Of a stretch of 64,000 nt of DNA, positions 33,471 through 44,500 are shown piece by piece. This DNA is from Pseudomonas fluorescens (GTDB lineage Bacteria; Pseudomonadota; Gammaproteobacteria; Pseudomonadales; Pseudomonadaceae). Each line of letters begins with the position of its first letter. The first letter of the stretch is position 1. A program made the translations under genes and the position numbers. The stretch spans positions 460,095 through 524,094 of the forward strand of contig NZ_MRST01000026.1 in NCBI RefSeq assembly GCF_001902145.1, written 5' to 3'. The notes beneath the pieces are model-generated. The model saw nothing but the letters and a program-made list of their open reading frames with translations. It made no database searches and had not been told where the DNA came from.

Positions 33471-35326
33471 ACCCGCGCCTGCTGGAGCTGTACAACCAGG
33501 AACTGCACCACGTGCGCGAAAGCGCCGCCGAGTTCGCCAAGGAATACCCCAAGATCGCCAGTCGGCTGACCCTGTCCGGTATGGACTGCGCCGACCCGTA
33601 CGTCGAACGTTTGCTTGAAGGCTTCGCCTATCTCACGGCCCGCGTGCAGCTCAAGCTCGACGCCGAGTACCCGACCTTCACCCACAATCTGCTGGAAATC
33701 GCCTACCCGCACTACCTGGCACCGACGCCGTCGATGACCGTGGTGCAATTGCAGACCGACCCCGATGAAGGCTCCCTGGCCGGCGGTTTCCCACTGCCCC
33801 GTGACACGGTGCTGCGTGCCGCCCTGGGCCGTGAAACCCAGACCTGCTGCGAGTACCGCACCGCGCACCCGGTGACGCTGTGGCCGTTGCAGGTCAGCAA
33901 CGCCGAATATTTCGGCAACCCCGCCGCCGTGCTCGGGCGCCTGGCCGCCAGCGAACCGAAGGCCAAGGCCGGCCTGCGCCTGACCCTGCGCACCGGTGCC
34001 GAGCTGCCGTTCAACAGCCTCGACCTGGATACCTTGCCGCTGTACCTGAGCGGCGCTGATGAACAACCGTTTCGCCTCTACGAACAACTGCTGGGCAACG
34101 CCTGCGCGGTGTTTGCGCGCCAGCCCGGTGGCGATTGGGTCGAGCGCCTGCCCCAGAGCGCGTTGCGCTCGCGAGGGTTCGACGATGCCGATGCGGCCAT
34201 GCCGGTGGTGGCGCGGGCGTTCCAGGGCTATCGCCTGTTGCAGGAATACTTTGCCCTGCCCCATCGCTTCCTGTTCGTTGAATTCGCCGAGTTGAGCCGT
34301 GCGGTCAAACGGTGTGACGGCCAGGAGCTGGAACTGATCGTGCTGTTCGACCGCCACGAACCGAGCCTGGAAGGCAGCGTCGGCGCGGCGCAGTTTTTAC
34401 CGTTTTGCACACCTGCCATCAACCTGTTCCCCAAGCGGGTGGATCGCATCCACTTGTCCGATCGGGTCAATGAACACCACGTGATCGCCGACCGTACGCG
34501 GCCGATGGACTTTGAAATTCACTCGTTGAGCGGTATCACCGGCCATGGCACCGGGCCGGAGCAGCCGTTTTTGCCGTTCTATGCGGTGCGCGATCCGTCG
34601 CGCTATGGCCGCGACCAGGCGTATTACAGCGTGCGCCGCGAGCCGCGGGTGCTGTCCAGCGATCAGCGCCGCAATGGCCCGCGCTCCACTTATGTGGGCA
34701 GTGAAACCTTCGTCAGCCTGGTGGACAGCCGCCAGGCGCCGTATCGCCATGACCTGCGCCAACTGGGCGTGACGGCGCTGTGCACCAACCGCGACCTGCC
34801 GCTGTTCATGAGCGTGGGCAACGGCAAGACCGACTTCACCCTGGCCGACAGTGCGCCGGTACTGGCCGTGCGGTGCGTCGCCGGGCCAAGCCGCCCGCGT
34901 GCCAGCCATGCGCATGACGCCAAGGCCTGGCGCCTGATCAGCCAGTTGTCGCTCAACTACCTGTCCTTGAGCGAAGAGGGCCAGGGCGCCGGCGCCTTGC
35001 GCGAACTGCTGCGCCTGTACGGCGACAGCAATGACGCCGCCCTGCAATTGCAGATCGAAGGCCTGCGCGAAGTCAGCAGCAAGGCGGTAACCCGACGCCT
35101 GCCGATGCCGGGCCCGATTGTGTTTGGCCGCGGCCTGGAAATCACCCTGGAGTTCGATGAAAACGCGTTTCGCGGCACCGGCGTGTTCCTGCTCGGTGCA
35201 GTGCTGGAGCGCTTCCTGGCACGCTACGTGTCGATCAACAGCTTTACCGAGACGGTGATCCGTACCACCGAACGCGGCGAGATCATGCGATGGAAAGCCA
35301 AGCCCGGACGGCGTCCGACCCTGTGA
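33467..35326 (+). CDS. tssF: TssF, baseplate wedge subunit
   Basis: 619 residues. The start ATG overlaps the tssE stop (ATGA). The opening MNPRLLELYNQELHHVR and the block FAKEYPKIASRLTL, followed by DPYVERLLEGFAYLTAR, are typical of the VasA/ImpG family. With TssG and TssE it makes the baseplate wedges around VgrG. The C-terminal end overlaps tssG by 37 bases. Confidence 0.96.
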   Translation: MNPRLLELYNQELHHVRESAAEFAKEYPKIASRLTLSGMDCADPYVERLLEGFAYLTARVQLKLDAEYPTFTHNLLEIAYPHYLAPTPSMTVVQLQTDPDEGSLAGGFPLPRDTVLRAALGRETQTCCEYRTAHPVTLWPLQVSNAEYFGNPAAVLGRLAASEPKAKAGLRLTLRTGAELPFNSLDLDTLPLYLSGADEQPFRLYEQLLGNACAVFARQPGGDWVERLPQSALRSRGFDDADAAMPVVARAFQGYRLLQEYFALPHRFLFVEFAELSRAVKRCDGQELELIVLFDRHEPSLEGSVGAAQFLPFCTPAINLFPKRVDRIHLSDRVNEHHVIADRTRPMDFEIHSLSGITGHGTGPEQPFLPFYAVRDPSRYGRDQAYYSVRREPRVLSSDQRRNGPRSTYVGSETFVSLVDSRQAPYRHDLRQLGVTALCTNRDLPLFMSVGNGKTDFTLADSAPVLAVRCVAGPSRPRASHAHDAKAWRLISQLSLNYLSLSEEGQGAGALRELLRLYGDSNDAALQLQIEGLREVSSKAVTRRLPMPGPIVFGRGLEITLEFDENAFRGTGVFLLGAVLERFLARYVSINSFTETVIRTTERGEIMRWKAKPGRRPTL

Positions 35327-36333
35327 GAACCCTGGACGCGATGCACCAGGAGCCCTGGGAATATGACTTCTTCCAGGCATTGCGGCGCATCGAGTGCGAA
35401 ACGCCCGAGCTGCCACGCCTGGGCCACTCCCTGCGCCTGGCCGATGATCCGCTGCGCCTGGGGCAGCAGGCCGATTGCACCTTCGCCCCGGCCACACTCG
35501 CCTCAGTCGACCCCGGTGGCGACGGCAAGCCGGCGCGGTTGGAGCAGTTCTTTTTCGGCCTCGGCGGCCCCAACGGGCCGCTGCCGCTGCACATCACCGA
35601 ATACGTGCGCGAGCGCCAACGCAACAACGCCGACAGCACCAGCAAGCAGTTCCTGGATGTGTTCCACCATCGCCTGCTGACCCTGTTCTATCGGGCCTGG
35701 GCCGAGGCGCGGCCAACGGTCAGCCATGACCGCCCGGACGATGACTACTGGTCCGCCCGCCTCGCCGCCCTGAGTGGCCGCGGGATGCCGAGCCTGCTCA
35801 ATCAAGGGCTGATCCCCGATACCGCGAAGCTGCATTACAGCGGCCATCTGTCGGCGCAAACCCGCTACCCGGATGGCTTGAAAGCGATCCTCGGCGAGTA
35901 CTTCGGCCTGCCGGTAGAGATCGAGGAATACGTCGGCCAATGGCTGGAACTGCCCGAACGCAGCCGCGTGGGGGTCAGCGCCAACCAGTTGGGCGTGGAC
36001 TTCTGCCTGGGTAGCCACGTGTGGGACCGCCAGCACAAATTCCGCATCCGCCTGGGCCCGCTCACGCTGGATGACTACATGGGCATGCTGCCCGGCCAAC
36101 AGTCGTTCAACGAGCTGGTGGCGTGGGTGGCCGAGTACCTGGGCCATGAATTGGACTGGGACTTGAACCTGGTTTTGCAACAACCCGAAGTTCCGGCGCT
36201 GCAACTCAACGGCCAGTTCCGCCTGGGCTTCAACACCTGGCTCGGCCAACCTGCGCATGACGCCAACGACCTAATCCTGGCCCGGCATTACGCCGACCAC
36301 GCCACCACCTCAAGGAATCCAGAGCATGGGTGA
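35290..36333 (+). CDS. tssG: TssG, baseplate wedge subunit
   Basis: 347 residues. The VasB/ImpH family blocks are visible: EPWEYDFFQALRRIEC, LEQFFFGLGGPNGPLPLH, FLDVFHHRLLTLFYRAWAEA and LGSHVWDRQHKFRIRLGPL. TssG binds TssF in a 1:2 complex and links to TssK. The ATG at 35290 lies inside the end of tssF; an in-frame choice further upstream is not needed. It overlaps clpV by 8 bases. Confidence 0.95.
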   Translation: MESQARTASDPVRTLDAMHQEPWEYDFFQALRRIECETPELPRLGHSLRLADDPLRLGQQADCTFAPATLASVDPGGDGKPARLEQFFFGLGGPNGPLPLHITEYVRERQRNNADSTSKQFLDVFHHRLLTLFYRAWAEARPTVSHDRPDDDYWSARLAALSGRGMPSLLNQGLIPDTAKLHYSGHLSAQTRYPDGLKAILGEYFGLPVEIEEYVGQWLELPERSRVGVSANQLGVDFCLGSHVWDRQHKFRIRLGPLTLDDYMGMLPGQQSFNELVAWVAEYLGHELDWDLNLVLQQPEVPALQLNGQFRLGFNTWLGQPAHDANDLILARHYADHATTSRNPEHG

Positions 36334-38980
36334 AATCAGTCGCGCCGCACTGTTCGGCAAACTCAACAGCGTGGCCTACAAAGCCATCGAAGCCGCCACC
36401 GTGTTCTGCAAGTTGCGGGGCAATCCGTATGTGGAACTGGCCCACTGGTTTCACCAGTTGCTGCAACTGCAGGACTCGGACCTGCACCGCATCATCCGTC
36501 AGTTCAACGTGGAGCCGGCGCGCCTGGCCCGCGACCTCACCGAAGCCCTGGACCGCCTGCCGCGCGGTTCCACCTCGATCACCGACCTGTCCTCCCATGT
36601 GGAAGAGGCCGTAGAACGCGGCTGGGTGTATGGCAGCCTGATGTTCGGCGAAAGCCAGGTGCGCACCGGTTATCTGGTGCTGGGTATCTTGAAGACACCG
36701 AGCCTGCGCCATGCGCTGCTGGGTTTGTCCGGCGAGTTCGACAAGATCAAGGCCGAGGCTCTGAGCGAGCGCTTTGATGAATACGTCGGTGACTCGCCGG
36801 AAAATGCCTTGAGCGCCAGCGATGGCTTCAATGCCGGCGTCCCTGGCGAGGCCAGCGGTGCCATGGCGCCCAGCGCGATGGGCAAGCAGGAAGCGCTCAA
36901 GCGTTTCACTGTGGACCTGACCGAACAGGCCCGCAGCGGCAAGCTCGACCCAATCGTGGGCCGTGACGAGGAGATTCGCCAACTGGTGGATATCCTCATG
37001 CGTCGGCGCCAGAACAACCCGATCCTCACCGGTGAGGCCGGGGTGGGCAAGACCGCCGTGGTCGAAGGTTTCGCCCTGCGCATCGTCGCCGGTGACGTAC
37101 CGCCCGCCTTGAAGGACGTGGAACTGCGCAGCCTCGACGTGGGCCTGTTGCAAGCCGGCGCCAGCATGAAAGGCGAGTTCGAACAGCGCCTGCGCCAGGT
37201 CATCGAAGACGTGCAGGCCTCACCCAAGCCGATCATCCTGTTTATCGACGAAGCCCACACGCTGGTGGGTGCCGGTGGCGCTGCCGGCACCGGCGACGCG
37301 GCCAACCTGCTCAAGCCTGCCCTGGCCCGTGGCACCTTGCGTACCGTGGCTGCCACCACCTGGGCCGAGTACAAAAAGCACATCGAGAAAGACCCGGCCC
37401 TGACCCGCCGCTTCCAGGTGGTGCAGGTTGCCGAACCGTCGGAAGACAAGGCCCTGCTGATGATGCGCGGCGTGGCTTCCACCATGGAAAAACACCACCA
37501 GGTGCAGATCCTCGATGAAGCCCTGGAAGCCTCGGTGAAGCTCTCCCACCGCTACATTCCGGCGCGTCAGTTGCCGGACAAGTCCGTAAGCCTGCTGGAC
37601 ACCGCCTGTGCACGCGTCGCCATCAGCCTGCACGCGGTACCCGCGGAAGTGGACGACAGCCGTCGCCGTATCGAGGCACTGGAAACCGAGCTGCAAATCA
37701 TCGCCCGTGAGCATGCGATCGGCATTGCCATTGGAGCGCGTCAAACCCATAGCGAAGCGCTGCTGACCGCCGAACGTGAGCGTCTGGCCACGCTGGAAAG
37801 CCGTTGGGCTGAAGAGAAAGCCTTGGTGGATGAACTGCTCGCCACCCGCGCAACCTTGCGCGAGAAAGCCGGTGTGGTGGACAGCGGCAACGATGCGTTG
37901 CGTGCGCAATTGGTCGACCTGCAACAGCGCCTCACCGCCCTGCAAGGCGAAACCCCGTTGATCCTGCCGACCGTGGATTACCAGGCCGTGGCCTCGGTGG
38001 TCGCCGACTGGACCGGCATCCCGGTGGGCCGCATGGCGCGCAATGAGCTGGAGACTGTGCTCAACCTCGACCAACACTTGAAGAAACGCATCATCGGCCA
38101 GGACCATGCCTTGCAGATGATCGCCAAGCGCATCCAGACCTCCCGCGCCGGCCTCGACAACCCGAGCAAGCCGATTGGCGTGTTCATGCTGGCCGGCACC
38201 TCGGGTGTGGGCAAGACCGAAACCGCCCTGGCCCTGGCCGAAGCCATGTACGGCGGCGAGCAAAACGTCATCACCATCAACATGAGCGAGTTCCAGGAAG
38301 CCCACACCGTGTCCACACTCAAGGGCGCGCCACCGGGCTATATCGGCTACGGCGAAGGCGGCGTGCTGACCGAAGCGGTACGGCGCAAACCCTACAGCGT
38401 GGTGCTGCTGGATGAGGTGGAGAAAGCTCACCCGGACGTGCACGAGATTTTCTTCCAGGTGTTCGACAAGGGCGTGATGGAAGACGGCGAAGGCCGGGTG
38501 ATCGACTTCAAGAACACCCTGATCCTGCTGACCACCAATGCCGGTACCGAACTGATCTCCCACGTCTGCAAGGACCCGGCGAACATTCCCGAGCCCGAGG
38601 AAATCGCCAAGGCCCTGCGCCAGCCGTTGTTGGAGATTTTCCCACCGGCCTTGCTCGGCCGCCTGGTGACCATCCCGTACTACCCGCTGAGCGACGAGAT
38701 GCTTAAAGCGATCACGCGCCTGCAACTGAACCGTATCAAGAAGCGTGTGGAGAACACCCACAAAGTCGCGTTCGAGTATGACGACGCAGTGGTCGACCTG
38801 ATCGTCTCGCGCTGCACCGAGACTGAAAGCGGCGGGCGCATGATCGATACCATCCTCACCAACAGCCTGCTGCCGGACATGAGCCGCGAATTCCTCACGC
38901 GCATGTTGGAAGGCAAGGCGTTGGCGGGGGTGCGGATCAGTAGTCGGGGTAATGAACTGCACTACCAGTTCAACGATTGA
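36326..38980 (+). CDS. clpV: ClpV (TssH), AAA+ ATPase that disassembles the sheath
   Basis: 884 residues. N-terminal domain of ClpV type (LFGKLNSVAYKAIEAATVFC, then YVELAHWFHQLLQ), first AAA+ module with Walker A GEAGVGKTAVVEG and Walker B ILFIDEAHTLVGAGG, a ClpB-like middle coiled coil (about 420-530), and second module with Walker A GTSGVGKTETALA and Walker B VVLLDEVEKAHPDV. ClpV hexamers pull apart contracted TssBC for reuse. Because tagJ is missing, recruitment presumably uses the TssC N-terminus or Fha1. A family B REP pair follows. Confidence 0.97.
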   Translation: MGEISRAALFGKLNSVAYKAIEAATVFCKLRGNPYVELAHWFHQLLQLQDSDLHRIIRQFNVEPARLARDLTEALDRLPRGSTSITDLSSHVEEAVERGWVYGSLMFGESQVRTGYLVLGILKTPSLRHALLGLSGEFDKIKAEALSERFDEYVGDSPENALSASDGFNAGVPGEASGAMAPSAMGKQEALKRFTVDLTEQARSGKLDPIVGRDEEIRQLVDILMRRRQNNPILTGEAGVGKTAVVEGFALRIVAGDVPPALKDVELRSLDVGLLQAGASMKGEFEQRLRQVIEDVQASPKPIILFIDEAHTLVGAGGAAGTGDAANLLKPALARGTLRTVAATTWAEYKKHIEKDPALTRRFQVVQVAEPSEDKALLMMRGVASTMEKHHQVQILDEALEASVKLSHRYIPARQLPDKSVSLLDTACARVAISLHAVPAEVDDSRRRIEALETELQIIAREHAIGIAIGARQTHSEALLTAERERLATLESRWAEEKALVDELLATRATLREKAGVVDSGNDALRAQLVDLQQRLTALQGETPLILPTVDYQAVASVVADWTGIPVGRMARNELETVLNLDQHLKKRIIGQDHALQMIAKRIQTSRAGLDNPSKPIGVFMLAGTSGVGKTETALALAEAMYGGEQNVITINMSEFQEAHTVSTLKGAPPGYIGYGEGGVLTEAVRRKPYSVVLLDEVEKAHPDVHEIFFQVFDKGVMEDGEGRVIDFKNTLILLTTNAGTELISHVCKDPANIPEPEEIAKALRQPLLEIFPPALLGRLVTIPYYPLSDEMLKAITRLQLNRIKKRVENTHKVAFEYDDAVVDLIVSRCTETESGGRMIDTILTNSLLPDMSREFLTRMLEGKALAGVRISSRGNELHYQFND

Positions 38981-39002
38981 CCTGAAGAAACACGATCAAA
39001 AC

Positions 39003-39092
39003 TGTGGGAGCTGGCTTGCCTGCGATAGCGGTCTGACATTCAACATCAATGTTGACTGATCCACTGTCATCGCAGGCAAGCCAGCTCCCACA
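39003..39092. repeat. REP inverted pair, family B, between clpV and vgrG
   Basis: TGTGGGAGCTGGCTTGCCTGCGAT at 39003 onward is inverted at about 39069-39092. It begins 22 bases after the clpV stop and ends 45 bases before vgrG. It may partly separate the structural arm from the spike/effector cassette. Confidence 0.9.
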
Positions 39093-39137
39093 CTGGATTC
39101 GGTTTCTTCAGTTATTACGACACTTACGGGTTAACCG

Positions 39138-41084
39138 ATGCTATTCAACCAAGCCTCACGCCTGGCCAAGATCACCAGCCCCCTCGGGCCGGATGTGCTG
39201 CTGCTCAACGAAATGGGCGGCGGTGAAGAGCTGGGCCGGCTGTTCAACTATGAGCTGCAACTGACGTCCCTGGACGCCAACATCGACCTTAACCAGTTGC
39301 TGGGCAAACCGATGAGCGTGGGCCTGCAACTGGCCGACGGTGGCGAGCGGTACTTTCACGGCATCGTTGCGCGGTGCAGCCAGAACATCGACCAGGGCCA
39401 GTTCGCCAGTTATCAGGCCACCCTGCGCCCTTGGTTGTGGTTGCTCAGCCGTACCTCCGACTGCCGGATTTTCCAGAACCTGAGCATCCCGCAGATCATC
39501 AAGCAGGTGTTCCGTGACCTGGGTTTTTCCGACTTCGAAGACGCCCTCAGCCGGCCGTATCGCGAGTGGGAGTACTGCGTGCAGTACCGCGAGACCAGCT
39601 TCGATTTCGTCAGCCGACTGATGGAACAGGAAGGCATCTACTACTTCTTCCGCCATGAACAGGACCGCCATGTGCTGGTGCTGGCCGACGCCTATGGCGC
39701 CCACACCAGCGTGCCCGGCTACGCGTCGATCCCCTACTACCCCAAGGACGAGCAGCAGCGCGAACGCGACCATATGCACAATTGGCATCTGGCGCAGGAG
39801 GTGCAGCCGGGCTCGCTGGAGCTTAACGACTACGACTTCCAGCGCCCCAGCGCGAGCATCGACGTGCGCTCGGCCATGCCGCGCCCGCACACCGCCGGCG
39901 ACTACCCGCTGTACGACTACCCCGGTACCTACGTGCAAAGCGCCGACGGCGAACACTACGCGCGCACCCGCATCGAGGCCCTGCAAACCCTGCATGAACA
40001 GATCGAGTTCAGCGGCAATGCGCGCGGCCTGGGCTCGGGCCATCTGTTCAGCCTCACCGGCTTCAGCCGCCAGGACCAGAACCGCGAGTACCTGATCGTC
40101 GGCTGCCGCTATTACATCGTGCAAGAAAGCCTGGAAAGCGGTGGCGGTTCAGGCTCGGCGCAGTTTGAAAGCAGCCTGACCTGCATCGACGCCCAACAGA
40201 GTTTCCGCCCGCTGGCCAACACTCACCGCCCCATCGTCAAAGGCCCCCAGACCGCGTTGGTGGTGGGCCCCAAGGGCGAGGAAATCTGGACCGACCAGTA
40301 CGGCCGCGTGAAGGTGCATTTCTACTGGGACCGCCACGACCAATCCAACGAGAACAGCTCGTGCTGGATTCGTGTGTCGCAATCCTGGGCCGGCAAGAAC
40401 TGGGGCTCGATGCAGATTCCACGCATCGGCCAGGAGGTGATCGTCAGCTTCCTCGAAGGCGACCCCGACCGGCCGATCATCACCGGGCGGGTGTACAACG
40501 CTGAGCAGACGGTGCCCTACGACTTACCGGAGAACGCCACCCAGAGCGGCATGAAAAGCCGCTCCAGCAAAGGCGGCACGCCGGCCAACTTCAATGAAAT
40601 CCGGATGGAGGACAAGAAGGGGTTGGAGCAGTTGTATATCCATGCCGAGCGTAACCAGGACATCGTGGTGGAGGTGGATGAGAGCCATTCGGTGGGGCAT
40701 GACCGCAACAAGAGTATTGGCCACAACGAGACGGTGACCATCGGTAGCAACCGCCTGCGGGTTGTGCGCAATAACGACACGGTGATCGTGGGCGGGGCCA
40801 AGTCCGACAGCGCGGCCACGCACTACACCGTCGAGGCCGGCGAGAGTCTTCGCCTGGTGTGCGGCGACAGCGTGATCGAGCTCAAGGCAGGCGGCGACAT
40901 CAACTTGACCTGTGGCTCGTTCAACCTGTTCTCCAGCGGCAGCAGCAAGATCCAGACGAAGGGCAAGCTGGATATCAATCTGGGCAGCGACAAAGGCACC
41001 TCGCCCGGTGCTCAGGGCGTGCAAAGCACGATCAAGTCCGCCGTCGAATCAAAATTCCCCGGTAAGCCCGGTGCTGGTCAATAA
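39138..41084 (+). CDS. vgrG: VgrG, T6SS spike protein
   Basis: 648 residues. gp27-like N-terminal part (FNYELQLTSLDANIDLNQLLGKP, split as FNYELQLTSLD and DLNQLLGKPM; YRETSFDFVSRLMEQEGIYY), the gp5 OB-fold region (EIWTDQYGRVKVHFYWDR; SCWIRVSQSWAGKNWG; IPRIGQEVIVSFLEGDPDRP) and a C-terminal beta-prism with VTIGSNRLRVVRNNDTVIVG. There is no added enzymatic domain; the tail (GKPGAGQ) is short. It forms the trimeric spike that carries the PAAR-Rhs protein encoded two genes downstream. The ribosome binding site is weak. Confidence 0.97.
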   Translation: MLFNQASRLAKITSPLGPDVLLLNEMGGGEELGRLFNYELQLTSLDANIDLNQLLGKPMSVGLQLADGGERYFHGIVARCSQNIDQGQFASYQATLRPWLWLLSRTSDCRIFQNLSIPQIIKQVFRDLGFSDFEDALSRPYREWEYCVQYRETSFDFVSRLMEQEGIYYFFRHEQDRHVLVLADAYGAHTSVPGYASIPYYPKDEQQRERDHMHNWHLAQEVQPGSLELNDYDFQRPSASIDVRSAMPRPHTAGDYPLYDYPGTYVQSADGEHYARTRIEALQTLHEQIEFSGNARGLGSGHLFSLTGFSRQDQNREYLIVGCRYYIVQESLESGGGSGSAQFESSLTCIDAQQSFRPLANTHRPIVKGPQTALVVGPKGEEIWTDQYGRVKVHFYWDRHDQSNENSSCWIRVSQSWAGKNWGSMQIPRIGQEVIVSFLEGDPDRPIITGRVYNAEQTVPYDLPENATQSGMKSRSSKGGTPANFNEIRMEDKKGLEQLYIHAERNQDIVVEVDESHSVGHDRNKSIGHNETVTIGSNRLRVVRNNDTVIVGGAKSDSAATHYTVEAGESLRLVCGDSVIELKAGGDINLTCGSFNLFSSGSSKIQTKGKLDINLGSDKGTSPGAQGVQSTIKSAVESKFPGKPGAGQ

Positions 41085-41099
41085 CGAGATTTCTTCACC

Positions 41100-41534
41100 A
41101 TGAATTACCTGATCAACGAAGCCCAATTCACCCTGCCCGATGCCGAGGTACAGGACACCTCGATCAATATCCTCAAGTTCGCCAAGCTGGGCACTACCCT
41201 GGTGGTGAGCCGCAGCCCCTTGGCCGATGGCGAGAGCCTGCAAAGCAATTTCGAAGGCCAGTTGAAAAAACTCGAACAGCAGGTCCAGGACCTTCGCTAT
41301 TCCCCGGCGCAAGCGGTCAAGGTCGGTCCGGCGCAGGACATCGACGCCTTTGAAGTGCAAAACCACTTCAGCAAAGGCAACGACAACATTTACCAATATC
41401 AGCTGGCCATGCAGATACCGGGCACACGTCGCTTGATCGCCCTCAGTTACGTCAAGGCCCAGCCCCTGGGCCTGGCCGAGGCGGCGCACTGGGCAACGCT
41501 GAAAAGCACACTCAACTTCCTTGCCACGCCTTGA
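41100..41534 (+). CDS. eagR: EagR-type chaperone (DUF1795/DcrB-like) for the Rhs effector
   Basis: 144 residues, 15 bases after vgrG and 14 before the Rhs gene. The sequence (FTLPDAEVQDTSINILKF ... LVVSRSPLADGESLQSNFE ... YQLAMQIPGTRRLIALSYVKA) fits the DUF1795/Eag family. Eag proteins bind the prePAAR-linked membrane helices of Rhs or Tse6-type effectors, keep them soluble, and help load them on VgrG. Having an N-terminal prePAAR with membrane helices in the next gene fits this exactly. Confidence 0.9.
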   Translation: MNYLINEAQFTLPDAEVQDTSINILKFAKLGTTLVVSRSPLADGESLQSNFEGQLKKLEQQVQDLRYSPAQAVKVGPAQDIDAFEVQNHFSKGNDNIYQYQLAMQIPGTRRLIALSYVKAQPLGLAEAAHWATLKSTLNFLATP

Positions 41535-41548
41535 GTCGAGCCTGAGCA

Positions 41549-44500
41549 ATGAGTGAGGATCTTTGGGCCGCCCGCGAAGGCGACGCACTGCTGCACACCT
41601 CGGTGATGGCCGACATTCTCGGTGGTGTGCTGGAAGTGGCCGCCTATGCGGCGATCACTACCGTGGGCTGCCTGGCCGTTGCCGGGGCAGTGTTCCTCGC
41701 GACCGGTGCGACCATCGCCACCGGCGGTGTGGCCCTGGTGTTGGTGGTGGGCGCGGTCGTCGGCATTACCGCGGGCCTCACGGGGGCGGACTTGAAGATA
41801 TCCAGTTGGTGCGAGTCCGCCGCCAACTGGGTGTTCCCGCCGGTGATCGATGCGTTCATCACCAGCGGCTCGCACAATGTGTTCATCAATGGCAAAAAAG
41901 CTGCCCGTGCAGCCGGCAAGATGACCGCCGTGCCGGTCGCGCCCAGCGAGCCGCCGGCACCCAGCTTCCTGGACATGGCAGGTGAGTTTTTCTCGCAGAT
42001 GTGGCGCCCAACCGTCGCCTCGCCCGCCCCCGGCACCGAGCCGTGCCCGCTGGACACCGTGGCATGCAACAAGCATCCGCCCATGCCCCTGCAGTTTATT
42101 GCCGAAGGTTCCAGCTCGGTGTTCATCAACGGGCAGCCTGCCGCGCGCAGCGGGGATCGTAGTACCTGTGACGCCAAGATCGGCACCGCCCAGGGCCTGA
42201 TTTCGCCGGATGTGCGCATTGGTGGCGAGACCATTGTGGTGCAGGAGATTCGTAGCGGGAAAACGCCGGGGGTGGGGCTGGCGATTGCCGTGGTGATGGC
42301 GTTGCGGGGCAATGTGAAGTGTTTCTGGACCAAGCTGCCTTGCATGATCGGAAGTGCGCTGGTGGGGGGAGCGATCTCTTATGGAACTGCCAAGGTCACC
42401 TCAGCCCTCAAGAGCGCCATGCATGGCTCACCCAATCCGGTGCACAGTGCGACAGGAGCCAAGATCCTGGGCGGGGACGAGGAGCTGGACTTCACGTTGC
42501 CAGGATTGCTCCCGATAGATTGGCAGCGCTTCTACAGCAGCCTCGACACACGCCGGGACGGCCTCTTCGGCGCTGGCTGGAGCGTCGACTATGAGGTGTC
42601 AGTCGAAATAGATGCTGACGAAAACCTGTTTTATACCGATGAACAGGGACGCCGTCTGGAGATCGGTTATATCCCGTTGTCCGGTGGAGCATTCGATCCC
42701 GGCGAAGGCCTTGCAGTGAGACGCAACGGCGACGGCGCGGTATTGATCGAGAGCATCGACGGCCTGTATCGGCTGTTCGAGCCCGACCCGCTGAACAGTT
42801 CGCGGATGCGCTTGCACTTGTTGGGTGATCGCAATGAAGGGCGGATCTTCCTCGATTACGATGCCCAAGGCAGGCTTCACCGCTTGCGTGACACCCATGA
42901 TTTCATGCATGTCGAGTTGACTTATACAACGCAGCATCCGCGTCGTGTGAGTCACATCGAGCGGCGATACCTGCGCCAGGATCATTTCGATGCCCGCAAG
43001 GACGTGCTCGTCAGTTATCGCTATGACAGCAATGGCGATCTTGCCGAAGTCTTGGATGCCCAAGGCACAACCCTTCGCAGCTTTGCCTACGACAGCGACA
43101 GGCGCATGACCGAGCACCAATTGCCGAGTGGTCTGCGCTGCTTCTACCAATGGGCTCAAGTACCTGGGCCAGATGGCCAGGAATGGCGCGTCAGTCGGCA
43201 CTGGACAGATGCGGGCGATGAATACAGCTTCGAATACGACCTCGATGCCGGTATTACCCGTGTGACCGACGGGCTGATGCGGATCAGCACACGGCATTGG
43301 AACCCGCAGTACCAGATCACTCGCTACGTCGATAACCTGGGCCATACGTGGCAGTTTGAATGGAGCGAAGATCGTCGGTTGCTCGGTGCAATTGACCCAC
43401 AAAACGGACAGTGGCGCTTCCATTATGACGCGTCCGGCAACCTGAGCACCGTCATCGATCCGCTGTCCAGAACTCGTGGCACGCAGTGGCTTCCGCACTG
43501 GGCATTGCCTCAGGTGGCAACCGATCCGGCGGGTAACAGTTGGCATTATCGCTACGACCAGCGTGGCAACTGCATCGAAGAAATCGACCCCATGGGAAAC
43601 CGTACGCGCTACGTCTATGACGGTTTCGGTCAACCGGTGCAAATCATCGACGCCACGGAAAAGACCAGAGCGTTGCATTGGAACGAGTGGAGCCAACTGG
43701 TTGAAGAAGTCGATTGTTCTGGGTATTCGACCCGTTATCAGTACGACGCGTTTGGCAATCTGGTGGTGCAGACCAATGCCGAAGGTGAATCGGTGCGTTA
43801 CCGATACGGCCCTCAGGCGATGCTTCTGGAATGTCAGCTTCCGGACGGCCGCGTCGAACAGTTCCAACGCAGCGCAAGTGGTTATCTGACTGCCCACGTA
43901 GACCCTGCCGGCAGCACCACACGCTATGCCTATGACATTCGCGGTCTGGTCAAACAGCGCTGGGACGCGCATAACCGTACGGTCATGTTCGATCATGATG
44001 CCTACGGACGACTGAGCAAGCTGACCAACGAGAACGGTGAGAGTTATCGCTTTGAGTGGGACGCAGCCGACCGCATGGTACAGCAGCAGGACCTGGATAA
44101 AAGCCGGCGCTGCTACACCTATGACCCGCTGGATGATGTCGTCGCCGTTGACTACTTGCCGGGGACGGAAGGTGAGCCGGTAGTGCCGCTGTCACATCAG
44201 TTTCAGCGAGATCCCGTGGGACGCCTGGTCAGCAAAATAACTGCGGACGGTACCACCAGCTACGTACACGACCTCAACGACCAACTGGTCGGTGTTACTT
44301 TCACGGCGCCTGATGGTAGTGAGCAATCACTCGGCTTCAGCTATGACGCCATGGGGCAGCTCCTTGAGGAGAAAAGCTCGGCAGGGTCTGTGCAGCATCG
44401 TTACGACGAACTGGGAAATCTGATTCAAACCGGCTTGCCCGATGGTCGATGGCTGAACCGCCTGTATTACGGCAGTGGCCACCTGCATCAGTTGAATCTC